The position numbers and the translations under genes are program-made. The notes under the pieces are model-generated. The model was not told where the DNA came from and did no database searches. It saw only the letters and a program-made list of their open reading frames with translations. From assembly GCA_032055545.1 (NCBI GenBank), contig DAMBQR010000045.1:1-34002 (forward strand): a stretch of 34,002 nt of DNA, given 5' to 3'. The DNA comes from Pseudescherichia sp032055545. GTDB taxonomy: Bacteria > Pseudomonadota > Gammaproteobacteria > Enterobacterales > Enterobacteriaceae. Below, one piece after another: positions 1 through 8,289 of this stretch; the stretch's first letter is position 1, and each line of letters starts with the position of its first letter.

Positions 1-775
1 CGGCCACGGGCTGGGTCACCGGGGCCGGGGCGGCTGGTGCTGCCTCGCTGGCAGCAGCCGGAGCTGGCGCATCGGCAAAGCTAATCTGATCCGGCTCGAT
101 GACGAAGCAGAGTACGGCAACCAAATCGTCTTCGCTCACGCCGCCTTCCAGCGTCGCGCTCAGAGAATCCGCCCCTTTTACCACGTCGCTGAGGGTTGCC
201 AGATTTTTCAGCTCGTCTTCCAGCAGGTTGACTTCGCTCTCTTTCAGGCGAGACAGGACAATGCGCAGTTTGCCGTCGTTGGCTGCCGCTGGCGCGGCGA
301 CGGGTGCAGCATCGGCGACGGCCTGGACGTTATCTACAACGGTCAGCTTTGCCCCAGCGGCCGCAGCGGCAGGCACTTCGCCTTTCGCTTCCAGCGCCAG
401 CTGGCGCAGCGCATTGCAGATATATTCAAAGCTGGCGGCATCCGGCTCTTGCGAGCTTTTATAGGCGTCGAGCTGTTCCTGCATAATATCTTTGGTTTCC
501 AAAAACAGGTTGATAATATCGGTATTGAGTTGCATCTCTCCGCGCCGGGCTTCATCCAGCAGGTTTTCCATCAGGTGCGTGGTCTCCTGCAAAATGGTAA
601 AGCCAAACGTGCCAGCGCCACCCTTTATGGAGTGGGCCGCACGAAAGATGGCGTTGAGCTGCTCTGAATCCGGCGCTTCCGGCACCAGATCCAGCAGGTG
701 TTGCTCCATGTCGGCCAACAGCTCGTCAGCTTCATCAAAAAATGTCTGATAAAAATCGCTAATATCCATGCTCAC
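1..775 (-). CDS. cheA: Chemotaxis histidine kinase CheA, N-terminal part
   Basis: CheA receives signals from chemoreceptors through CheW and passes phosphate to CheY and CheB. Only about the first 258 residues are present; the gene runs off the left edge. The frame reads like E. coli CheA from a GTG start (773-775, GTG-AGC-ATG-GAT), with a possible inner ATG start at 769. The P1 phosphotransfer domain carries the motif AAHSIKGGAGTFGF; the phosphorylated histidine is codon 48 (632-634), as in E. coli. The CheY/CheB-binding P2 domain and an Ala/Pro-rich linker follow to the edge. The start lies 4 bp beyond the motB stop, so it is co-transcribed with motAB. Confidence 0.96.
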   Translation of the reverse strand, partial: MSMDISDFYQTFFDEADELLADMEQHLLDLVPEAPDSEQLNAIFRAAHSIKGGAGTFGFTILQETTHLMENLLDEARRGEMQLNTDIINLFLETKDIMQEQLDAYKSSQEPDAASFEYICNALRQLALEAKGEVPAAAAAGAKLTVVDNVQAVADAAPVAAPAAANDGKLRIVLSRLKESEVNLLEDELKNLATLSDVVKGADSLSATLEGGVSEDDLVAVLCFVIEPDQISFADAPAPAAASEAAPAAPAPVTQPVA

Positions 776-779
776 GCTA

Positions 780-1709
780 TCACCTCGGATCGGGTTGTGG
801 CGATGTGGGAACGGTCGCCTGGGGCTGCGCCCCTGGCTGTTGTAATACACTTACCGGCTCGTTTTGGCTTTCGGCGTTTTCGTGCAGAATTGCCTGTTCT
901 GCTTGTTTATTCAGCACTAAGAGACTGATGCGGCGGTTAATGGCGTCATCCGCCCCTTTGTCGCTCAGGCGCATGGTTGCAGCCATGCCAACCACACGCA
1001 GCACTTTACCGTCATCCAGCCCGCCTACGACCAGCTCCCGCCGTGAGGCATTAGCACGATCGGCAGAAAGCTCCCAGTTGCTGTAACCGCGCTCGCCGTT
1101 GGCGTACGGGAAGTCATCGGTATGGCCAGAGAGGCTAATGCGGTTGGGAATATTGTTCAGTACCGGCGCAATAGCGCGCAAAATATCGCGCATATAGGGT
1201 TCAACCTCGGCGCTGCCGGTTTTAAACATGGGCCGGTTCTGACTGTCGATAATCTGGATGCGCAACCCCTCCTGCACCAGATCGATCTTCAGGTGCGGAC
1301 GCAGAGCGCGCAGCTTTGGATCGGCCTCGATCAGCTGGTCGAGATCGCCGCGCAGCTTGCTCAGGCGGGACTGCTCCATCTTCTGGCGCAGCTCCTCCAC
1401 GTTGGGCTGGCGCTGCACCTCCCCCTTCTGCTGGGTGTAATCATCACCGCCGCCGGGGATCGGACTGTCGCTGTTGGAGATCCGCGGGCCACCTGCAATA
1501 GAGGTCGCCAGCGGGGTGCGGAAATACTCCGCAATCTGAATCAGCTCTTTCGGGCTGGAGATAGAGATCAGCCACATCACGAGAAAGAACGCCATCATTG
1601 CCGTCATAAAGTCGGCGTAGGCAATCTTCCAGGATCCGTGCGAGCCGCCTCCGTGCCCCTTATGCTTGCGCCGTTTTACAACGACAATAGGATGGGCCTG
1701 GTTTTTCAT
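780..1709 (-). CDS. motB: Flagellar motor stator protein MotB
   Basis: MotB anchors the stator to peptidoglycan and forms the proton channel with MotA. The 309 residues match the usual length (308 in E. coli). A single N-terminal membrane segment holds the motif YADFMTAMMAFFLVMW, whose aspartate is the proton-binding residue. The C-terminal OmpA-like peptidoglycan-binding domain is seen as LSGHTDDFPYANGERGYSNWELSADRA. The ATG start overlaps the motA stop (ATGA), a typical sign of translational coupling. Confidence 0.97.
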   Translation of the reverse strand: MKNQAHPIVVVKRRKHKGHGGGSHGSWKIAYADFMTAMMAFFLVMWLISISSPKELIQIAEYFRTPLATSIAGGPRISNSDSPIPGGGDDYTQQKGEVQRQPNVEELRQKMEQSRLSKLRGDLDQLIEADPKLRALRPHLKIDLVQEGLRIQIIDSQNRPMFKTGSAEVEPYMRDILRAIAPVLNNIPNRISLSGHTDDFPYANGERGYSNWELSADRANASRRELVVGGLDDGKVLRVVGMAATMRLSDKGADDAINRRISLLVLNKQAEQAILHENAESQNEPVSVLQQPGAQPQATVPTSPQPDPR

Positions 1710-2593
1710 GCGTCCTCAGTCGTGGTCTGCTGGTTTGGGTTACGTACCGCGCGGACATGCTCGTCCAGCTCCACAAAGGAGGGGCGCTCGCTGGAGTAGA
1801 GCGTTTTACGGCCAAACTCAACGGCAATCGGTGGCGCGTAGCCGTTCAGGTTGGAGAGCAGCGTGATCTTAACGCACTGCATCATCTTGGTGGTCTCTGC
1901 GCTCTTCTGGCGCAGCACGGTCGCCAGCGGCGAGATAAAGCCGTAGGCCAGCAGAATACCAAGGAAGGTCCCCACCATCGCGTGGGCAATCAGCGCCCCC
2001 AGCTCGGCCGCCGGGCGATCCGCCGAGGCCAGGGCGTGAACGACGCCCATTACCGCCGCTACGATCCCGAACGCCGGCAGCGAGTCGCCCACCATGGCCA
2101 GGCTGTTCGCGGGCACTTCGGCTTCGCTTTCGTGGGTCTCGATCTCTTCGTCCATCAACGCTTCGATTTCGAAGGTGTTCATGTTGCCGCTGATGATCAG
2201 ACGCAGATAGTCAACGATAAATTCCAGCATCACCGGATCGGCAAGGATCCGCGGATAGTTGGCAAAAATCTCGCTCTCTTTAGGATTCTCAATATCGCGC
2301 TCAAGGGAGAACATCCCCTGCTGGCGCGACTTGGCCATCAGGCGATAGAGCAGAGCCAGAAGATCCATATAGACAGCTTTTGTGTATTTGGAGCGACGAA
2401 ACAGCAGCGGAAGCGCCTTAAGCGTTCCTTTGATCGCTTTGCCGTTGTTGCCCACAATAAACGCACCCACGCCCGCGCCGCCGATAATAATCAGCTCAGC
2501 CGGTTGATAAAGTGCCCCAAGGTGTCCGCCGGTCATCATGTAACCGCCAAAGACTGTACCGAGAACAACAAGGTAACCTAATAAGATCAGCAC
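1706..2593 (-). CDS. motA: Flagellar motor stator protein MotA
   Basis: MotA is the four-helix stator protein that couples proton flow to torque on FliG. I take the GTG at 2591-2593 as the start: it gives 295 residues, the E. coli length, beginning LILLGYLVVLGTVFGGYMMTGG in place of the E. coli N-terminus, and it has a strong ribosome site (GGAAGGA) just upstream. A longer reading to 2710 would run back into the flhC terminator and is unlikely. MotA and motB overlap by 4 bp; motB and cheA follow in the same operon. Confidence 0.96.
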   Translation of the reverse strand: MLILLGYLVVLGTVFGGYMMTGGHLGALYQPAELIIIGGAGVGAFIVGNNGKAIKGTLKALPLLFRRSKYTKAVYMDLLALLYRLMAKSRQQGMFSLERDIENPKESEIFANYPRILADPVMLEFIVDYLRLIISGNMNTFEIEALMDEEIETHESEAEVPANSLAMVGDSLPAFGIVAAVMGVVHALASADRPAAELGALIAHAMVGTFLGILLAYGFISPLATVLRQKSAETTKMMQCVKITLLSNLNGYAPPIAVEFGRKTLYSSERPSFVELDEHVRAVRNPNQQTTTEDA

Positions 2594-2663
2594 GACATCA
2601 TCCTTCCGCTGTTGACTAAGGCAAGGAAAAACAGTTTTGGGGCGTAAAACCCGACGGGGAGGC

Positions 2664-2696
2664 AAAAAAAAGCAGCGGTAATTGCTTACCGCTGCT
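2664..2696 (-). terminator. Intrinsic terminator after flhDC
   Basis: AGCAGCGGTAA (2671-2681) and TTACCGCTGCT (2686-2696) form a perfect 11-bp stem with a 4-nt loop. On the minus strand the stem is followed by a run of T (2664-2670). It sits between the flhC stop and the motA start, so it should separate the flhDC transcript from motAB-cheA. Confidence 0.92.
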
Positions 2697-2719
2697 GGAG
2701 TGTTACCCACGCCGTTGAG

Positions 2720-3301
2720 TTAAACAGCCTGTTTGATCTGTTCATCCAGCAGTTGTGGAATAATATCGGCAGCATCGTGGGAAAGTTTACGTCTTTTTAC
2801 GGCCCTGGAAGGCGGCTGGCATAAACTGCAGGCAAAACTGCCCGCGGGCTGGTGAGCATGGGTAATAAAATTGCCGCCGCAGCAGTTACAGCTTGAAAGT
2901 TCCAGCATACCGCTTTCGACAAAACGCACTAACGTCCAGGCACGGGTCAGGGCTAACAGCGGCCCCTCTTCCGGCTGCGGACACTGTTCCAGATAGAGCC
3001 GATATGCTTTAATTACCGCATCAACGCCGCTGCAGAGGCCGGTTTTCAGCAAAAATTGCCAGGCGTTGCAGAACATTGAGGCGTGAATATTCTGTTCCCA
3101 CGTCATAAACCAGTCGGTTGAAAAAGGGAGCATCCCTTTCGGCGGTGGGCTACCACGAAGTTCTTTATAGAGTTTGATAAGGCGCCCACGGCTGAGCTGC
3201 GTTTCGCTTTCCAGCATTTGCAAACGCGCGCCCAGCGTAATCAGTTCCATCGCGAGTTGAATATCACGCGCTTCCTGGACAATGCTCTTTTCGGTCATCA
3301 T
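2720..3301 (-). CDS. flhC: Flagellar master regulator subunit FlhC
   Basis: FlhC pairs with FlhD in the FlhD4C2 complex that activates class 2 flagellar promoters. It is 193 residues (192 in E. coli) and nearly identical to E. coli FlhC. The zinc site is seen as four cysteines in SSCNCCGGNF and SFACSLCQPP; the second group belongs to the C-terminal DNA-binding region. There are two neighbouring ATG codons (3301 and 3298), and the first overlaps the flhD stop as TAATG, so the pair is translationally coupled. Confidence 0.97.
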   Translation of the reverse strand: MMTEKSIVQEARDIQLAMELITLGARLQMLESETQLSRGRLIKLYKELRGSPPPKGMLPFSTDWFMTWEQNIHASMFCNAWQFLLKTGLCSGVDAVIKAYRLYLEQCPQPEEGPLLALTRAWTLVRFVESGMLELSSCNCCGGNFITHAHQPAGSFACSLCQPPSRAVKRRKLSHDAADIIPQLLDEQIKQAV

Positions 3302-3654
3302 TAAGCCCTTTTTTTCCGGGACGGTGCGTCAGCACCCTGGTTGCTCTCATTAAGCAGACGCGTCGAGAGCAAAATACCGGTATGGATCTGCTGCAGGTCA
3401 TCCACGCGGGACTCCTGAGTCAAACGGGTGATGGTCTGATGACTATCAAAACGAAACTGACAAATAAGCTGATTGGTCTCGGCCAACTTTACCATCTGCG
3501 GCAGCGTTAATTCACCCATGGTAGAAGCCATCTCTTCGCTAATGCCCAGGCGGAACATGGCAGAGGCTTTGTCCTGACTAATTAAACGCTGTGCGAGCAG
3601 TAAATATGACAGGTTGATGTCATAAATATGTTTCAGCAACTCGGATGTATGCAT
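3301..3654 (-). CDS. flhD: Flagellar master regulator subunit FlhD
   Basis: FlhD is the partner of FlhC in the flagellar master regulator. The chosen start, ATG-CAT-ACA-TCC at 3654, gives MHTSELLKHIYDINLSYLLL, the usual E. coli N-terminus, and has GGGA about five bases upstream. An in-frame ATG three codons earlier (3663) is possible but overlaps that ribosome site. The core is strongly conserved; the last 15 residues before RKKRA diverge from E. coli, which is normal for the family. Confidence 0.96.
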   Translation of the reverse strand: MHTSELLKHIYDINLSYLLLAQRLISQDKASAMFRLGISEEMASTMGELTLPQMVKLAETNQLICQFRFDSHQTITRLTQESRVDDLQQIHTGILLSTRLLNESNQGADAPSRKKRA

Positions 3655-3715
3655 TTTTCCCATCCAGAATAACCAACTAGTGTCTTATGCGGCCAGGCCG
3701 CACCCCGTGATGTCG

Positions 3716-3732
3716 CCGGGAAAAAAACCCGG
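3716..3732 (-). other. Hairpin with T7 loop in the flhDC leader
   Basis: CCGGG (3716-3720) and CCCGG (3728-3732) flank a loop of seven A (seven U in the flhDC mRNA). It lies in the long 5' leader of flhDC, about 60 bases before the start codon. In E. coli this leader is a target of CsrA and several small RNAs; whether this hairpin is one is unknown. Confidence 0.5.
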
Positions 3733-3871
3733 TATTAAAAAAGATAAGGCGAAATGCATCGTTTGAACTTCGTTGTATAACGTGACGGCGATCGCATTGT
3801 TCTGCCACCTCTCTCCGTTACGCTTTCAATCAATTCTTACAATTAACTAAGATTTTTCTTAAAGCGACGCA

Positions 3872-3900
3872 ACTGTACTCGCGACCCGTAGGACATACAA
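3872..3900 (-). promoter_or_regulatory. flhDC promoter (-35 and -10)
   Basis: On the minus strand TTGTAT (3895-3900) and TACAGT (3872-3877) are 17 bp apart. This places the transcript start near 3865, giving a leader of about 210 nt, close to the 198 nt known in E. coli. The CRP site then lies at about -71.5, the E. coli position. Confidence 0.75.
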
Positions 3901-3928
3901 TTGGCCCCTGGGGAAAATTTGAAAATAA

Positions 3929-3944
3929 TGTGATCTACGTCACA
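3929..3944. promoter_or_regulatory. CRP site upstream of flhDC
   Basis: TGTGATCTACGTCACA fits TGTGA-N6-TCACA exactly. CRP activation of flhDC from this position is well established in E. coli, so catabolite control of motility is expected to be kept here. Confidence 0.9.
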
Positions 3945-4446
3945 TAATTTACGTGAATATTATAAAGAAATCCATACTTTCGGCTTAGTGATTGTTTGTT
4001 TTTTATACTATCAAGCCTCTTTTCTATTCCTTTTCGACGAATAGTCATGCAGTTTTATGTGTTAATTGATGACCAGTCATCAGACCTCTGACTTTGCACT
4101 GCAGTTATGCGTCCAATTGTCATATAAAAAAAGAGGTTATAATAATATAATTATATTTATCAATGCATTGAAGCGTGGCTAAACTTATCTCTTCAACGTG
4201 TAAAATGATTGCGGATTTGTTAACAGCTTTAGATTGGCAGATTAGAGCGTGCAATAATATTTGCGGAATTTACGTTAAGTGTTTAAATCTTGTTAACAAA
4301 TCCGCAAAGAGCACGATTCCAGAACATGGAATAATTAATGAATATTTATGATAATGTTTATGACTCTGTCACACTTTTTTAGTTGCAAGTTTTGTGAGAA
4401 GAAGGTAAAGATACGTCAAGGGTTCATACTCCGTTAAGGACACGTT
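3945..4446. other. uspC-flhDC intergenic region, AT-rich
   Basis: No gene is visible in these 502 bases. The stretch holds the palindrome TGATGAC-CA-GTCATCA (4067-4082) and a pair of 17-bp inverted repeats (4209-4225 and 4291-4307). In E. coli the equivalent region binds several flhDC regulators and is a hot spot for IS insertion; no IS element is present here. The uspC promoter must lie near its right end. Confidence 0.7.
4209..4307. repeat. Long-spaced perfect inverted repeat
   Basis: TTGCGGATTTGTTAACA (4209-4225) recurs as its exact reverse complement at 4291-4307, with 65 bp between. Each arm contains the palindrome TGTTAACA. It could be a pair of sites for one regulator, a cruciform, or a small relic element; the sequence alone does not decide. 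Confidence 0.8.
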
Positions 4447-4875
4447 ATGAGCTATTCTCACCTGTTGGTTGCCGTCGCCGTTAATCCAGAAAGTCACCTG
4501 CTGCTCAGAAAAGCGGTCTCTATTGCCCAACCTTGCCAGGCACGTATTAGCCTGCTTACCTTAGCCAACGATCCCGAAATGTATAATCAGTTTGCCGCGC
4601 CAATGATGGAGAATTTGCGCGATCTGATGAGAGAAGAGACTCAGCAATTTTTACAGGCAGTAATTGCGCAGGCGAATTATCCCGTTGCGCAAACAATAAT
4701 TGCCTCGGGGGAGCTGAGTGAAAATATTCTGCATCTTTGCGAACGTGAAGGCGTCGATCTGGTTATTTACGGTAACCACAATCAGCATTTTTTTTCGCGG
4801 GCGGCCTGTTCGGCAAAAAGCGTGGTGGGTTCGAGTAAAGTGGACGTGCTGCTGGTCTCGCTTAATGAGAAATAG
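4447..4875 (+). CDS. uspC: Universal stress protein UspC
   Basis: A 142-residue UspA-family protein, the length of E. coli UspC, in the same position next to flhDC. It starts MSYSHLLVAVAVNPESHLLLRK and ends with the family's nucleotide-binding type segment GNHNQHFFSRAACSAKSVVGSS. AAGGA lies 8 bp before the ATG. In E. coli it is induced in stationary phase and linked to osmotic and UV stress tolerance. It converges on otsA. Confidence 0.93.
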   Translation: MSYSHLLVAVAVNPESHLLLRKAVSIAQPCQARISLLTLANDPEMYNQFAAPMMENLRDLMREETQQFLQAVIAQANYPVAQTIIASGELSENILHLCEREGVDLVIYGNHNQHFFSRAACSAKSVVGSSKVDVLLVSLNEK

Positions 4876-4898
4876 CGCCCCCGCCACGGCGGGAGCGC
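4875..4898. terminator. GC-rich hairpin between convergent uspC and otsA
   Basis: GCGCCCCCGCC (4875-4885) pairs with GGCGGGAGCGC (4888-4898), with one mismatch and a 2-nt loop. It sits between the convergent uspC and otsA stops. There is no clear T run, so termination activity is uncertain. Confidence 0.45.
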
Positions 4899-4906
4899 CA
4901 GAGTCA

Positions 4907-6331
4907 TTACGCCAGTTTGGGGAAAGTCGCCACGTTGTCTTGCAGACGACTCTCTGCACTACGGGGCGCTATGCGCTTTAAATCGGCAATAAACCTCTCC
5001 TGCCAGCGATGAATATCGTTTTTCCTGATCACATCCATCATTTCAGCGTGGCGAGAGATACGCTCCGCCAGCGGCATGGTTAAGGCCCGGTTCATGGCGT
5101 TAGCCACATCGTCACGATCGTATGGGTTAACGATCAGCGCTGAGGTTAATTCGTTAGCCGCACCGGCAAACTTAGAGAGCACCAGTACGCCAGGGTTAGC
5201 CGGATCCTGCGCCGCCACGTACTCTTTGGCAACGAGGTTCATCCCGTCGCGCAGCGGCGTCACCAGGCCGACATCGGCATAGCGGAAGACTTTCATCAGC
5301 AGCTTACGATCGAAGTGCTGGTTGAGATAGTAGAGCGGCGTCCAGCCCAGCTGGCCATACTTACCATTAATACGTCCAGCTTCGGTCTCCAGCTGATGAC
5401 GAATATCCTGGTAGGCCTGAACCTCGCCACGCGAGGTAGGTGCAATCTGCGTGTAGCGGATTTTACCGTGGTGCTGCGGGAACTTCTCCAGCAGAGTTTC
5501 ATAGGCATGGAAACGTTCCGGCAGGCCCTTAGAGTAGTCTAGCCGCTCGACAGAGAAGATGTTTTTCACATTTTTCAGCTCGGATTTGAGCTGGGCCAGC
5601 TTGGGCGGCAGCGGGCCAGAGGCCTGCTGAGCAATCTCTTCCGGCTCGATCCCGATAGGATAGACCTCGGTGCGGAAAGTTTTGCCCCATGCGGTGTGGG
5701 TTTTATCGCCCCGGGCGGTCAGCCGCGTCTGGCTGGAGAGGCTATCCAGGAATGAAACCCGGTCGCTCTCGGTCTGGAAGCCCAGCAGATCGTAGTCGCA
5801 CAGCTGTTCCAGCAGCTCGGCATGCGGCGGCAGCGCGTTGAAGATCTCCGGAGTTGGGAAGGGAATATGCAGGAAAAAGCCGATCTGGTTGTTCACACCA
5901 CGCTGGCGTAGCTCGTTAGCAAACGGCAGAAGGTGGTAATCGTGGATCCAGAGAATATCGTCTTCCTCAAGCAGCGGCACCAGCTTGTCCGCCAGTAGCG
6001 CGTTCACTCGCTGATAGCCCTCCCAGGACTCACGCTGGAACTTTACTAAATCGAGACGGTAGTGAAACGCGGGCCACAATACAGCATTAGAAAACTGGCT
6101 GTAGTACTCATCATAATCCTGTTCGCTGAGGTTAAACGAGGCCCAGGTAATGTTGCCGCGGGTCACTTTCTTCAGCGGCTTATCTTCGTTACCAATTTCA
6201 CCGCTCCAGCCAAACCAGAGTCCGCCGGTTCCCTTCAGTGCACCCATAATGCCGACGGCCAGCCCACCGGCGCTCGATTTCTTATCATCCGGCGGTGCGA
6301 TACGATTAGATACTACGACTAAGCGACTCAT
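4907..6331 (-). CDS. otsA: Trehalose-6-phosphate synthase OtsA
   Basis: OtsA joins UDP-glucose and glucose-6-phosphate to trehalose-6-phosphate, the first step of osmoprotective trehalose synthesis. It is a GT20 glycosyltransferase, 474 residues when started at the ATG at 6331 (MSRLVVVSNRIAPPD), the E. coli length. That start has AGGAG 8 bp upstream; the ATG six bases earlier (6337) is too close to it. Family motifs include WIHDYHLLPFA, GFFLHIPFPTPEIFNALP and PLRDGMNLVAKEYVAAQ. The start overlaps the end of otsB by 26 bp, so the two are coupled. Confidence 0.97.
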   Translation of the reverse strand: MSRLVVVSNRIAPPDDKKSSAGGLAVGIMGALKGTGGLWFGWSGEIGNEDKPLKKVTRGNITWASFNLSEQDYDEYYSQFSNAVLWPAFHYRLDLVKFQRESWEGYQRVNALLADKLVPLLEEDDILWIHDYHLLPFANELRQRGVNNQIGFFLHIPFPTPEIFNALPPHAELLEQLCDYDLLGFQTESDRVSFLDSLSSQTRLTARGDKTHTAWGKTFRTEVYPIGIEPEEIAQQASGPLPPKLAQLKSELKNVKNIFSVERLDYSKGLPERFHAYETLLEKFPQHHGKIRYTQIAPTSRGEVQAYQDIRHQLETEAGRINGKYGQLGWTPLYYLNQHFDRKLLMKVFRYADVGLVTPLRDGMNLVAKEYVAAQDPANPGVLVLSKFAGAANELTSALIVNPYDRDDVANAMNRALTMPLAERISRHAEMMDVIRKNDIHRWQERFIADLKRIAPRSAESRLQDNVATFPKLA

Positions 6332-7112
6332 AGCCATCTCTCCTGTTGGTTAGCGCCATCTCTTCTTGTTGTTGGTGGTCAATGATATTTTCAAGCCATT
6401 GATGAACGTCCGCGACACTCTCCAGCCGGTACTGCGCCTGCGTCGCGCCAATACCCACCTTTACGGATACGCCATCAAGGCGATTCACAACCTTGAAGCC
6501 TGCCTCATCAGTGAGGTCGTCTCCCAGGAAAACAGGTTTACGCCCGCAAAAGGGCGGCTCCTGCATGAATGCTTCAACTGCTGCTCCTTTATTGATACCA
6601 CGCGGTTTCAGCTCTACCACGCATTTACCCGGCTGCAGGGCTAAATTCGGATATTTCTCCTCCATCTCTTTCGCCAGCGTAAAAATAGCCTCTTCATGAT
6701 GAACGGCCTGGCGATAGTGCAGCGCAAACGCCATCCCCTTCGCCTCCAGCTCCGTCCCCTCCAGGGGATCGAGTGCTGCAATCAGCTCCAGCTCCATCTG
6801 CTTAACCTGATCGGCGGGCAGGGCGATTTCGTGGGTTTTCCCCTGGTAGTCGCGCCGCTGGGCACCGTGCACCCCGGCAAGGGGGAAGTGCAGCGGGGAG
6901 GCGATAGCATCCAGCTCTTTCATAGAACGGCCGGATACCAGCGCCACTGCGCCCTGATTCATTTCGGCCAGACGTTTAAGCAGGGTAATGACCCCGGCGG
7001 GAATAAAGACCTGATCGGGACGGGGTTTGATTTCGGCGAGGGTTCCGTCGAGGTCAAAGAAGTAAGCATAGTTTGCGGAAAGTACAGGCGGTACAGCTAA
7101 CTGGTCAGCCAC
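6306..7112 (-). CDS. otsB: Trehalose-6-phosphate phosphatase OtsB
   Basis: OtsB removes phosphate from trehalose-6-phosphate to give trehalose. It is a HAD-family phosphatase: FFDLDGTLAEIKP holds the nucleophile motif DxDxT, SGRSM the second motif and GDDLTDEAGF the metal-binding motif. I choose the GTG at 7110-7112 because an excellent ribosome site (AGGAGG) lies 8 bp upstream and it gives 268 residues (266 in E. coli). The longer reading to 7208 lacks such support. It is first in the otsBA operon, which RpoS controls in E. coli. Confidence 0.95.
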   Translation of the reverse strand: MADQLAVPPVLSANYAYFFDLDGTLAEIKPRPDQVFIPAGVITLLKRLAEMNQGAVALVSGRSMKELDAIASPLHFPLAGVHGAQRRDYQGKTHEIALPADQVKQMELELIAALDPLEGTELEAKGMAFALHYRQAVHHEEAIFTLAKEMEEKYPNLALQPGKCVVELKPRGINKGAAVEAFMQEPPFCGRKPVFLGDDLTDEAGFKVVNRLDGVSVKVGIGATQAQYRLESVADVHQWLENIIDHQQQEEMALTNRRDGYESLSRSI

Positions 7113-7215
7113 CCTGGTATCCTCCTTTCTGGTTTCGATGCCGCGTTCACGATCATCTCTCGTTATCATTAGCCATGTAAGTATAGACAGTGTCACGCTC
7201 CTCGCCATTTTAAAG

Positions 7216-7243
7216 CAAAGAAACCAGCCGCAATTGCGGCTGG
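7216..7243 (-). terminator. Intrinsic terminator after araFGH
   Basis: CCAGCCGCAATTGCGGCTGG (7224-7243) is a perfect 20-bp palindrome, followed on the minus strand by TTTCTTTG. It lies just downstream of the araH stop and before otsB. Confidence 0.85.
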
Positions 7244-7294
7244 CTGAGAGGTAAAAACGATTAAAAAAGAGGCGTTTTAGCGAGATTTCTGGCC

Positions 7295-8275
7295 TCAGAC
7301 GGTACGTTTGGCCTTCTGTTTGTAGCGGTCAAAAATTACCGCCGCCAGCAGGATCAAGCCACGAACAACGTACTGCGAGAAGGGAGAGATATTCAGCAGG
7401 TTCATGGCGTTCTCCACGGTACCGAGAATGAGGATCCCCGCTACCACGTAGGAGATTTTACCGATTCCGCCCTTCAGCGAGACCCCGCCAAGCACGCAGG
7501 CGGAGATGACGATCAGCTCGTAGCCAATGGAGGTCATCGGCTGGCCGCTGGTCATCCGCGACGCCAGAATGATCCCGGCGGCGGCCGATACCAGCCCGGA
7601 GAGTACAAAGATAATGATTTTTGTACGCACCACCGGCACCCCGGCCAGGCGCGCCGCCTCCTCATTACCGCCAATCGCCAGCGTATTGCGGCCAAAGGTG
7701 GTTCTGTTCAGCAGAAAACCAAAGACGATCAGGCAGGCTACGGTCAGCCAGATGGGCGCAGGCAGACCAAACCAGTTGGTATAGCCGAGGGTAAAGAAAC
7801 GTTCGTCTTCAATACCGACTGCTTTACCGTCGGAGATGATATAGGCCAGGCCGCGCACGATCTGCATCGTCGCAAGGGTAGTGATCAGGGCGTTGATCTT
7901 CAGCCTGGCAATGACGAAGCCGTTAACCAGGCCGCTCAATACGCCCAGCATCAGGCCCGCAAAGACGCCGATCCACAGGCTCTCCGTCATGTTGATCACC
8001 ACCGCTGCGGTGACACCGGCGCAGGCGATGACCGAGGCCACCGAGAGATCAAAGTCGCCGGAGGCCAGGCAGAAGAGCATGCCGCAGGCCACCATGCCGG
8101 ACATCGAGATGGCGAGTCCCAGCCCCTTCATATTGACGAAGCTGGCAAAGTTAGGCACAAACAGGGCGCAGCCGATAAACAGGACGGCAAAGACCACCAG
8201 CATGCCGTAGTGATCCCAGATACGCCCGAGACTGAACGGCGACTTTCCTGCGCCGGAGCTTGTTACTGATGACAT
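7295..8275 (-). CDS. araH: L-arabinose ABC transporter permease AraH
   Basis: AraH is the inner-membrane channel of the high-affinity L-arabinose importer. It has 326 residues with many hydrophobic segments typical of the ribose/arabinose BPD permease family; GGNEEAARLAGVPV is the conserved cytoplasmic loop that contacts the ATPase. It is last in araFGH, 14 bp after the araG stop, with a ribosome site (GGAGAG) before the ATG. Confidence 0.96.
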   Translation of the reverse strand: MSSVTSSGAGKSPFSLGRIWDHYGMLVVFAVLFIGCALFVPNFASFVNMKGLGLAISMSGMVACGMLFCLASGDFDLSVASVIACAGVTAAVVINMTESLWIGVFAGLMLGVLSGLVNGFVIARLKINALITTLATMQIVRGLAYIISDGKAVGIEDERFFTLGYTNWFGLPAPIWLTVACLIVFGFLLNRTTFGRNTLAIGGNEEAARLAGVPVVRTKIIIFVLSGLVSAAAGIILASRMTSGQPMTSIGYELIVISACVLGGVSLKGGIGKISYVVAGILILGTVENAMNLLNISPFSQYVVRGLILLAAVIFDRYKQKAKRTV

Positions 8276-8289
8276 GATACTCTCCTCAC

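Noticed and set aside
1757..2581. Open frame of 274 codons on the plus strand opposite motA
   Set aside because: It lies wholly antisense to a clearly conserved gene, has no family likeness and is of the low-complexity type expected from GC-rich shadow frames.
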